A DNA stretch of 64,000 nucleotides, taken from assembly GCF_018449725.1 (NCBI RefSeq), contig NZ_JAAVVC010000002.1, positions 372,001 through 436,000 on the forward strand. Reading direction: 5' to 3'. Positions 34,816 to 41,727 of this stretch are shown here, piece by piece. A model generated the notes under the pieces. It saw nothing but the letters and a program-made list of their open reading frames with translations, was not told where the DNA came from and did not search any database. Positions within the stretch are counted from its first letter, which is position 1. Each line of letters begins with the position of its first letter. The stretch is from Pseudomonas sp. dw_612. Its GTDB lineage: Bacteria; Pseudomonadota; Gammaproteobacteria; Pseudomonadales; Pseudomonadaceae. The position numbers were made by a program, and so were the translations under genes.

Positions 34816-36574
34816 TGGAACCTCCCACAGACAGCGAGCGATAGCCGATGCGCGACGAGAGCGCCAGGCCCGGTTGATTGGTTTGCGGCTGATCGGTACG
34901 CAGGCCGGCCGGCGCGTTTTCGAAGCGCACGGTCAGGCCGCCCTCGAGTTGCGTGCGGTTGTTGGCGGCGCTTTGCTGAATCAGGGCGCTGGAGTTTTGC
35001 GTCAACGAACCGCCCTGCAACGCACTGCTCGCCGCTGGCGCCGGGCTTGCACCAAAGAACGCTGGCGCCAGTTCACCTTTGCCTTCGGCATTGGTCTGGC
35101 GTTGCGCCTCGGCCAGGCCTTCGACTTTGCCGGTGACCTTCGCGACCAGCCCGGCGAAGCCGCCGTCGAACAATTCCTTGATCGGCGCAATCACGGTTTG
35201 CAGCTTCTGCCACAGCTCGCCGAACCACTCGGTGATCGGCTCCCAGTTCTTGATGATTTGCCCCAGCGGCGACCATTCGAACATCCCGTGCAGAAACTCC
35301 AGCACCGGCGCGGCCAAGGCTTGCACCACACCCCACAGCGCCGAAAACACTTCGCTGATCGGTTGCCAGTTCGCCGCAATCTGCGCCATCGGCGACCACT
35401 CGAACACACTGGCGAAGAAATCCTTGGCCACTTGCGCGGCGGCTTGCAGACCGGCCCACAACGGATCGAAAAACGCGCTGATGGCGCCCCAATTGTTGAT
35501 GATCATCCCCAACGGCGAGTAGTCGAACACCGTGCCGAAGAAATCCTTGATGACCTGGGCGGCCGGTTGCAGGGCGGTCCAGATCGAACCGAAGAAACCG
35601 GTGATGGCCCCCCAGTTGTTGATGATCATGCCCAGCGGCGTCCAGTCGAACAGGCCTTTGAGGAAATCGATCACCGGCACCGTCAGGGCCTTGAGCAATT
35701 CCCAGATCGCCGAGAACAGACCGGTCAACCCGGCCCAGTTGTCGATGATCATCCCGTACGGTGTCCACGAAAAAGCCGTTTTCAGGAAGTCCACCACCGT
35801 CGCGGTCATGGCTTGGATGCCATCCCAGAGACCGGAGAAAAACCCGGTAATCGGCCCCCAATTGGCAATCAGCATGCCGAGCGGTGTCCAGCTAAAGACC
35901 GTGCTCAACACCGTCATGGCCTTCGCGGCGACATTCTTGATGCCGTCCCAAAGGTTGACGAAAAACGCTGAAATCGGCGTCCAGTTGGCAATGATCAAAC
36001 CGGCGGCCAGCGCCACGCCCATCGCAATCAACATGATCGGATTGACCTTGAGCACCGAGCTCATCAGGTCAAAAACCTGAGTCGCCCCGGTGACCGCAGT
36101 TTGCATGGCCGAGAACGCGATGGCGGCCGTCGCCAGCGTCTCGACCAGTTTCGGGTTGTCGGCGACCAGGCGCCCTACCCCCGTCAACAAGGGTTCCAGC
36201 CCCACCACCAGCGTGGCGACCGCCGGTGCCAACGCGGCGTCGATGGAGGTCGACACCTTGGCCATCGACGCGCTGAAAATATTCATGCTTTGTGCGGCAC
36301 TCTCGGGTGCGCTCGGCAAATCGACAGCCTTGGCCGATTCACTGACCTCGGCCAATTTGCCCTTGAACGCATCGGACGCCTTGATCCCGTCCACGAACGG
36401 CGTGATCACGCTACCGCCCTTGAACAGACCGCTGATATCCAGCTTGCCGAGGCCAGCCTGTTCGAGGTTTTTCCTGAAGCTGTCGACCTTGGAAACCAGG
36501 CCGGCCAGCTTGGGAGACAGTTCATCGATGCCGGTCAACAGCACCGATTTTTTGAGCGTTTCTGTGTCTGCCAT
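34802..36574 (-). CDS. Tail tape measure protein, Mu/SfV-like cluster
   Basis: The 590-residue tape measure sets tail length. It has an N-terminal helical part, hydrophobic segments around residues 140-200, then six exact 41-residue repeats. The repeat pattern is (S/D/E)(W/Y)(T/S)P-G-I--NW--I--(F)F--(L/I)W---L, preceded by one diverged copy. A Gly/Ala/Ser-rich tail follows (QGGSLTQNSSALIQQSAANN). The ATG at 36574 overlaps the stop of the frameshifted chaperone (TGATG). Confidence 0.93.
   Translation of the reverse strand: MADTETLKKSVLLTGIDELSPKLAGLVSKVDSFRKNLEQAGLGKLDISGLFKGGSVITPFVDGIKASDAFKGKLAEVSESAKAVDLPSAPESAAQSMNIFSASMAKVSTSIDAALAPAVATLVVGLEPLLTGVGRLVADNPKLVETLATAAIAFSAMQTAVTGATQVFDLMSSVLKVNPIMLIAMGVALAAGLIIANWTPISAFFVNLWDGIKNVAAKAMTVLSTVFSWTPLGMLIANWGPITGFFSGLWDGIQAMTATVVDFLKTAFSWTPYGMIIDNWAGLTGLFSAIWELLKALTVPVIDFLKGLFDWTPLGMIINNWGAITGFFGSIWTALQPAAQVIKDFFGTVFDYSPLGMIINNWGAISAFFDPLWAGLQAAAQVAKDFFASVFEWSPMAQIAANWQPISEVFSALWGVVQALAAPVLEFLHGMFEWSPLGQIIKNWEPITEWFGELWQKLQTVIAPIKELFDGGFAGLVAKVTGKVEGLAEAQRQTNAEGKGELAPAFFGASPAPAASSALQGGSLTQNSSALIQQSAANNRTQLEGGLTVRFENAPAGLRTDQPQTNQPGLALSSRIGYRSLSVGGSNELA
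35156..35893 (-). repeat. Six 123-bp in-frame repeats in the tape measure gene
   Basis: Six consecutive units of exactly 41 codons run from the codon at 35893 to the one at 35156. All keep the NW and (I/L)W tryptophans at fixed positions. A diverged seventh unit precedes them. Confidence 0.9.
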
Positions 36575-36740
36575 CACTGCACCTGCTGCATCGCATTGAT
36601 CCGTTGCGCGTGCTCCAGGGATTCCCGGAGCACATCCAGTGGCCTGGCCATCATCTGTTCGGGGTCAACCTTCCAGAACCAGGCCAGGTCATAGGCGACT
36701 GCGATCAGGTCGGTGATGGCTCCGACGCCGCACTCATGAA
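36574..36740 (-). CDS. -1 frameshift extension of the Mu-like tail assembly chaperone
   Basis: An open -1 frame continues from the slippery site T TTT TTC (36738-36744) to the TGA at 36574-36576. It encodes about 55 residues (AITDLIAVAYDLAWFWKVDP ... NAMQQVQ). It lacks its own start and ribosome site but has conserved-looking coding content, as expected for a gp41/gp42-type chaperone extension made by ribosomal slippage. Confidence 0.82.
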
Positions 36741-37001
36741 AAAACTCGCGACGGCCCAGCTCAGCGCGTTGAGGTCAGCCAGGTCCAACTGGTTGACCGA
36801 CGACGGTGGAATGCCGGCGCAAACCGCGATGTATTTGGCCGCGACGTCCATGTCCAGGCTGACTTCTTCGCTCTTGTCGATCTTGTACGGCAGCGCCTTG
36901 ATCGCCCGCACTTCCTGCACCGTCGGACGGCGCAGGGTGAGTTCGGTCAGAGGCTCGCCGTGGGCTTCGATCGCAACCTGAAGCTTCACGGCGCCGCTCA
37001 T
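36705..37001 (-). CDS. Tail assembly chaperone (Mu gp41-like), zero frame
   Basis: The 98-residue protein has the gpE/gp41-type sequence LTLRRPTVQEVRAIKALPY near residues 20-40. It coats the tape measure during tail assembly. Its ATG overlaps the tube stop (ATGA). The slippery heptamer T TTT TTC lies 11 codons before its stop and feeds the -1 extension. Confidence 0.9.
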   Translation of the reverse strand: MSGAVKLQVAIEAHGEPLTELTLRRPTVQEVRAIKALPYKIDKSEEVSLDMDVAAKYIAVCAGIPPSSVNQLDLADLNALSWAVASFFMSAASEPSPT

Positions 37002-37345
37002 TGCCAGGTCCCCTTGACGCCGTTGAACACCAGCGAGATCGAGGCGTCATCGCCCTTGGACGCCGGCTCATCGACCAGGTAGGCGCCGGCCAGCACGTAG
37101 ACTTTGCCGTTGCTGAATTCGCAGGTGACGGTCATGTCCACGCCCGCCACCAATTGCTTGAGCGGGAAATCCGGGGTGTGCAGCGCCGTCACTTTGAACG
37201 ACGGCGCAATGTCGGTTTCCTTGTAGAAACCCGGTACGACGGTTTCGCGTTTGGTGGACATCAGTGGCGCTTCGCAGCCGCCATTGATGGTCAGTTGAGC
37301 GCCGTCCACTTTGACGTAGCAGGTGCCCGCAATCAGTTGACCCAT
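36998..37345 (-). CDS. Tail tube protein, Mu/SfV-like cluster
   Basis: The 115-residue tube protein matches the Mu gp40 family (N-terminal GTCYVKVDGAQLTINGG; C-terminal ISLVFNGVKGTWQ). It polymerises as the inner tube. The ATG at 37345 has GGGAG upstream. A hairpin terminator lies between this gene and the sheath gene. Confidence 0.93.
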   Translation of the reverse strand: MGQLIAGTCYVKVDGAQLTINGGCEAPLMSTKRETVVPGFYKETDIAPSFKVTALHTPDFPLKQLVAGVDMTVTCEFSNGKVYVLAGAYLVDEPASKGDDASISLVFNGVKGTWQ

Positions 37346-37363
37346 GGTGTTTCTCCCTTCAAA

Positions 37364-37387
37364 TAAAAAGCCCACGCGAGGTGGGCT
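37364..37387 (-). terminator. Terminator/attenuator between sheath and tube genes
   Basis: AGCCCAC / GTGGGCT, loop of five, followed on the minus strand by TTTTTATTT, lies in the 67-bp sheath-tube gap. Confidence 0.7.
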
Positions 37388-37412
37388 GAAATCACACGTT
37401 CAAGCGCGGCTT

Positions 37413-38909
37413 TTAAGCGGCGTCGTCGTACTGCAAGCGGAACTGGTTGAGCAGTGCGAACACGCGCAGGCCGTTGATGTAATCCGGCGGGAACAGCACG
37501 TTGACCCGGCTCGGGTCCTGCACGTCGCGCTCGACAATCAGGTGCTCGGCGAACAGCTCGGCGTTTTCCACGTGGCCTTCGAGTTCGAGCTTGGCGTACT
37601 GGGCAATCAGCTCGCCGCGAATGGTGCTCGGGGTCACGATCGGCTGGCCGGCGCCGAAACGGGTGCCGTCGGAGGCCAGTTTGTGGCGCCCGTATTTGCT
37701 GGTGATCACGCTTTGCAGACGACGCACGATGAACGCCGACTGGTGCATGGTTTCGCTGTCCAGGTAGGAGTTGTCGGCCTGGCCGTAAGCGTTTTTCTGG
37801 TAGGTGGTGATCGAACGCTGGATGCGCACGTAGCCGCCTTCGTAGTACGCAGTGGCGATGCCGTAGTTGAGCAGCGACTGACGCTCGGTCAGGGTGAAAC
37901 GCTCGCTGGCCGGCGCCGGGTCGAGACCTGGCAGGCTGCCGCTTTGGGTCGGACGGCTGGCGTCGGCGGAGATGAACACCGACGTGCGTGCGGCCAGTGC
38001 AGCGGCCTGGACCCAGAACGGTTGCGGTACGCCCGGTTCCAGGGCCTGGATGGTCATGTGTTGATCATTACGCGCCTGACCCGCAGCCACCAAGGTGCCG
38101 ATGGTGCCGCGCTTGGCGCTGTAGACGTGACCGAACAATTGCTTGGCCCAGGACCAACGACCGGTGCTGTCATCCATGACGGCTTGCCAAGTGTTGAGGG
38201 TGCTCAGATCCGAAAACGGCATGCAGATGAACTCGAACGGTTCATCGCCCAGCGCTGCCACGGCAGCCACTTGATCCGGCACACCGGCGCCGCCGGTCAT
38301 GGCGGTGACAGCAGCGGTCAGGCCGGCAGGGGTTTCTTCGCCGTTGCTCTTGCCCAGGCGATTGAATTGCAGGCTGATGTCGTTGCCGCTGTCGCCGGTC
38401 CATTTGGCGCTCAGGGTCACGATGCCTTCGACTGCGGCAGCGCTGACCGGCAGGTCCGCAGCGGCATTGATTTTCAGTGCCAGTGCAGTGGCGGCTTGAG
38501 CAGCGGTGGCGCCGTTGACGATGGCCGCTTGAACACGAACGCCGCCGACGTAGAGGTTGAGCACGCCGCTCTGGGTCGCGGTGCCGGTGAGGGTCAACAC
38601 GCCTTTGGCAATGCTGCCTTCGGTGTTGTGCAACGGCAGGCACCAGAGCTCGCCGATCGGGTCGGTCTTGCGCCAGGTTTCGTACATCGAGGCCAGCATC
38701 GAACCTTGGCCGCCAATGCTTTTGGCCAGCGCAACGCTGGACACCAGCACCAGTTTGCCGGCGTCGGCCGGGGCGATGTTGTCGTTGACCTGAGCGACGA
38801 TCAAACGGCGCATGGCCGACGACGCGCTATTGGCCGCCGAATTGTCCATCTCGGCGTAGAACAGCGGAACACGAATGTCCGCGGGGATGTTGCTGAATCC
38901 GATCGCCAT
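37413..38909 (-). CDS. Contractile tail sheath protein (Mu gp39, gpL)
   Basis: The 498-residue sheath starts MAIGFSNIPADIRVPLFYAEMDNS and carries the gpL-like domains: an N-terminal handshake-like segment, a variable outward domain rich in Ala/Thr (about residues 110-200), and the C-terminal sheath core ending NQFRLQYDDAA. The ATG at 38909 has GGGAG upstream and overlaps the DUF2635 stop by 1 nt. An upstream in-frame extension to 38984 is rejected. Confidence 0.95.
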   Translation of the reverse strand: MAIGFSNIPADIRVPLFYAEMDNSAANSASSAMRRLIVAQVNDNIAPADAGKLVLVSSVALAKSIGGQGSMLASMYETWRKTDPIGELWCLPLHNTEGSIAKGVLTLTGTATQSGVLNLYVGGVRVQAAIVNGATAAQAATALALKINAAADLPVSAAAVEGIVTLSAKWTGDSGNDISLQFNRLGKSNGEETPAGLTAAVTAMTGGAGVPDQVAAVAALGDEPFEFICMPFSDLSTLNTWQAVMDDSTGRWSWAKQLFGHVYSAKRGTIGTLVAAGQARNDQHMTIQALEPGVPQPFWVQAAALAARTSVFISADASRPTQSGSLPGLDPAPASERFTLTERQSLLNYGIATAYYEGGYVRIQRSITTYQKNAYGQADNSYLDSETMHQSAFIVRRLQSVITSKYGRHKLASDGTRFGAGQPIVTPSTIRGELIAQYAKLELEGHVENAELFAEHLIVERDVQDPSRVNVLFPPDYINGLRVFALLNQFRLQYDDAA

Positions 38910-39091
38910 TATTTGGCTCCCTGTGGTTTGGCCGCTTTCACGGCTTTGGTAGTGATATCGCCATCGGCCAGACGACGACGCCACCAGGCGTTGTCCGGCA
39001 CTTCACGGCCCTCGAGGGGCAACAGATCGCCCGCTTCCGGGTCCGGCACGACACGGCCTGGGGCCGGCAGCACGGTGATGCGTTTGCTCAT
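38909..39091 (-). CDS. DUF2635 small protein (Mu gp38-like)
   Basis: This is a 60-residue protein with the DUF2635 outline: VLPAPGRVVPDPEAGDLLPL, then VPDNAWWRRRLADGD. It always precedes the sheath gene in Mu-like tails; its function is unknown. It overlaps both neighbours by 1-4 nt. Confidence 0.9.
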   Translation of the reverse strand: MSKRITVLPAPGRVVPDPEAGDLLPLEGREVPDNAWWRRRLADGDITTKAVKAAKPQGAK

Positions 39092-39672
39092 GGGGTTACA
39101 TCTCCAGAGAAAGTCAGTTCCAGGCGCCCGTCGGGGCCTGGGCGTTGCAGGTTGGGGTCCGCCGGATCAATCGCATCGACCCGCACGGTGACCCCGGTAA
39201 AGGACGACAAACCGTCCAGTTCACGCTCGTGCCAGCTCTCTGCCGGTTGAGTGGGCAGATTGCGGCCGAGCTGGAATTCGGCGAAAAAGCGCAGGCGATA
39301 CAACGCGCGGCTGGCGTTGATGGACAGCAACTCACCGCCGTCGTATTCAATGGCGTCGTAGTCCGCGCCAGGCTTGAAACCCACCAGCGCGCGCCAGAGT
39401 TCGGCACGCAGGTCGTGCAACAGATCCAGCGCTTTTGTCGCGTCCGTGGTGTCGAGCACCAGGGTCACTTCGAAGGTGTCGCGGATGGGTTGCAGGGCCA
39501 GGTTTTGCGCGAGGCTTTTGCTCGCCACATCCGTGAGGGGGACGACGTAGGCGCACGGGGTGGTGAGTGGGGTGTTGGCTTGTAACGTGGTGAGGTCGAT
39601 GCCCGCCGCGATGCGATTGGCCAGGGTTGGGCATTGGTCACGCAGTTGCGTGAGGATCGGAGTGATCTTCAT
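39088..39672 (-). CDS. Mu gp37-like tail terminator-type protein
   Basis: The 194-residue protein shows the gp37 family pattern (MKITPILTQLRDQCPTLANRI ... PCAYVVPL ... HDLRAELWRALVGFKP). In Mu-type tails it is a candidate tail completion protein. It is the first gene of the Mu/SfV-like set and starts just after REP array 2. A weak GGAG lies 8 nt before the ATG. No obvious promoter is visible ahead of it. Confidence 0.88.
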   Translation of the reverse strand: MKITPILTQLRDQCPTLANRIAAGIDLTTLQANTPLTTPCAYVVPLTDVASKSLAQNLALQPIRDTFEVTLVLDTTDATKALDLLHDLRAELWRALVGFKPGADYDAIEYDGGELLSINASRALYRLRFFAEFQLGRNLPTQPAESWHERELDGLSSFTGVTVRVDAIDPADPNLQRPGPDGRLELTFSGDVTP

Positions 39673-39709
39673 GAGGGCGCTCCAGGATTTATGAAAGACA
39701 CGCCCCAGG

Positions 39710-40070
39710 TAGGAGCCGAGCTTGCTCGCGAAAGCGGTGGGTCAGGTGACATTGATGTTGAATGGGCCGCCGTCTTCGCGAGCAGGCTCGCTCCCACAGG
39801 GCATCTCGGTTGTGCGCAAGTGCTGTGCATGGCGCAGAGCAAACTGTGGGAGCGAGCCTGCTCGCGAAAGCGGTGGGTCAGGTGACATTGATGTTGAATG
39901 GGCCGCCGTCTTCGCGAGCAAGCCCGCTCCCACAGGGGATCTCGGTTGTGCGCAAGTGCTGTGCATGGCGCAGAGCAAACTGTGGGAGCGAGCCTGCTCG
40001 CGATAGCGGTGGGTCAGGTGACATCGATGGTGAATGTGAGGCCGTCTTCGCGAGCAGGCTCGTCCCACAG
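39710..40070. repeat. Tandem REP array 2 (three units, about 135-bp period), at the cluster junction
   Basis: REP pairs at 39710-39799, 39845-39935 and 39981-40070 are separated by a 45-bp spacer with GTTGTGCGCAAGTGCTGTGC, different from the spacer of array 1. It fills the 429-bp gap between gpD of the P2-like tail and the first gene of the Mu-like tail. Confidence 0.92.
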
Positions 40071-40101
40071 GGATCTACTGTGTACTCGCGACAGGTTTGG
40101 G

Positions 40102-41130
40102 TCAGACGATGGCTTCAGCGCCGGGATCGATGCAGGTCGCGTCGATCATGCAGCGATAGCTGCTGGTGCGATCGCCGCTGGCGGTGACTTTGTCGATCGA
40201 CCAGCGACCGCGCATGAAATCCGGCCAGGTGTCATCCAGCAGGACCAGACCTTCAGCCGAGAAGTCGGGATTGCCCGGGCAGCTGATTTTCACCTTGAGC
40301 TTTTCACGGGCCATTTTGCGCACTTCACCTTCACCGACCGCCTGCGCTTCTTCGGCGTTCTGGCAGCTCAGGCGCAGGGTCTTGAACGGCGCGAACCCGG
40401 CTTCAATCACCTGCAGCAAACCGGTTGCAGCATCACTCCAACTGATCTTGCAGCCCTGGGTTTTGGCCTTGGCGCTGTCATCAAGGGTCGCGGTGATAAA
40501 CCCATGGTCGCCGGGGCGGTTGTTGTGGGTAACCGACAGTCTGACGTCCGCCAATACCTTGCCCGACAACGATTTGAGTTGACCCGGCCGCGCCAGCACA
40601 TACAGTTCATTAAACGGTTTGGCGATACCGCCGTACCGGGTCGCCACGCGTGAGATAAAACCCATGTCAGTTTCATTCGACTGGTCGATGTGCGCGATTT
40701 TTATCAACGACAATGACGGGTCCACCCTCGGCGAAAAACCGTATTTGGCCGTCAGTTCGCGAAACAAGGCGCCGAGGGTCGTCGGGCCATGACTGGCCGA
40801 GCGGCGCTGCTGGAATCCAATCTCGTCCGCCGCACTGAATGGCGCAGCGGTCGCCACCAGCGACACGCGAAACGGGAACAGCGTCGGCGTACGCCGTGCC
40901 ACCACAAACTGGCCTTTATCCACCAGCCCGGATTCCAGATACCCCACGCACAAACCGATTTTTCCACCCAGGCTCGGCAGCCCTTCAAGACCTTCAAGGT
41001 CGAGCACCAACGTCAGTTGATCGGACTCGATACCGGCGGTATCGATGTGCTCCCAACTGATCAGGCGCTGATTGATCAGGGCCGCGTTGGCCCCGTAGAT
41101 TTGTATCGCTGGCGTGAACCCGATGGCCAT
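40102..41130 (-). CDS. Baseplate hub protein D (P2 late-control-protein-D-like)
   Basis: The 342-residue protein is the gp27-like hub under the spike. It starts MAIGFTPAIQIYGANAALINQRLISW, the usual start of P2 gpD homologues (PA0628 type). Last gene of the P2-like set, right after gpX. It abuts REP array 2. Confidence 0.93.
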   Translation of the reverse strand: MAIGFTPAIQIYGANAALINQRLISWEHIDTAGIESDQLTLVLDLEGLEGLPSLGGKIGLCVGYLESGLVDKGQFVVARRTPTLFPFRVSLVATAAPFSAADEIGFQQRRSASHGPTTLGALFRELTAKYGFSPRVDPSLSLIKIAHIDQSNETDMGFISRVATRYGGIAKPFNELYVLARPGQLKSLSGKVLADVRLSVTHNNRPGDHGFITATLDDSAKAKTQGCKISWSDAATGLLQVIEAGFAPFKTLRLSCQNAEEAQAVGEGEVRKMAREKLKVKISCPGNPDFSAEGLVLLDDTWPDFMRGRWSIDKVTASGDRTSSYRCMIDATCIDPGAEAIV

Positions 41131-41139
41131 GTAGCCTCC

Positions 41140-41352
41140 TTAATCCCAAGCCGTGACCGGCGTTTTCGCTGCGGGCCTGGATTCAAGTTCCGGCAGCACC
41201 ACCCAGACACCTGCGGGCAGTACCGGACCTTGCTCGGCCAGCGTCGGGTTGAGGCGCCACAACGCTTCTTCGGCTGCGTCGTCACAACGCTCGGTTTCGC
41301 GGTAGAGCAACAGATTCACCGAGTCACCGGCAATCGTTCGTACCTTACGCAT
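41140..41352 (-). CDS. Tail protein X (LysM-like)
   Basis: The 70-residue P2 gpX homologue has AGDSVNLLLYRE, then EEALWRLNPTLAEQGPVLPAGVWVVLPE, a LysM-type pattern. It overlaps gpU by 8 nt. Order U-X-D is the P2/R-pyocin order. Confidence 0.9.
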   Translation of the reverse strand: MRKVRTIAGDSVNLLLYRETERCDDAAEEALWRLNPTLAEQGPVLPAGVWVVLPELESRPAAKTPVTAWD

Positions 41353-41716
41353 TGACGTATTCCCCCAAGTTAATCGACCAATTGATCAACATCGCCGTGC
41401 CGTCATCAATCACACAGCTTTGGGTTTCCGTCACATCGTCGACCCGCCACAACCCCCAGTTGCGACCAATGCCATCAACCAGCGGCAGCGGGATTCGCAG
41501 CGCCTGCAAAGCGCGCAATTCATCGAGCCGGTCCATGGCCACCGCGTACATCGCCTTGCCGGTAATCGTCAGGGTTTGCAGGCCTTGGCCGGTCTGGCTG
41601 GACTTGGGCTTGCTGGTCAGGATATCGATCTTCACCCAGCCACCGTCGGACTTGCGCACCAGGCCGTCATAGGCGAAGTTGCTCGACAAGCCAAAAATGA
41701 ACGTGCCGAGTGCCAT
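41345..41716 (-). CDS. Tail protein U
   Basis: The 123-residue P2 gpU homologue (MALGTFIFGLSSNFAYDGL...) takes part in tail completion. I choose the ATG at 41716 because it has GAGG 6 nt upstream and begins like other gpU proteins. An ATG at 41728 overlapping the tape-measure stop (TGATG) would add four residues. Confidence 0.9.
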   Translation of the reverse strand: MALGTFIFGLSSNFAYDGLVRKSDGGWVKIDILTSKPKSSQTGQGLQTLTITGKAMYAVAMDRLDELRALQALRIPLPLVDGIGRNWGLWRVDDVTETQSCVIDDGTAMLINWSINLGEYVNA

Positions 41717-41727
41717 TTGCTGCCTCA

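Noticed and set aside
31993..35136. 1047-codon plus-strand ORF across the Mu-like baseplate and tape-measure genes
   Set aside because: It runs antisense through five overlapping tail genes and a REP array and has low-complexity Arg/Gln/His-rich composition. It is a shadow caused by high GC.
39710..40070. CRISPR-like regular repeats
   Set aside because: The units are long REP palindromes with near-identical spacers and only three copies. CRISPR spacers would differ, and no cas genes are present.
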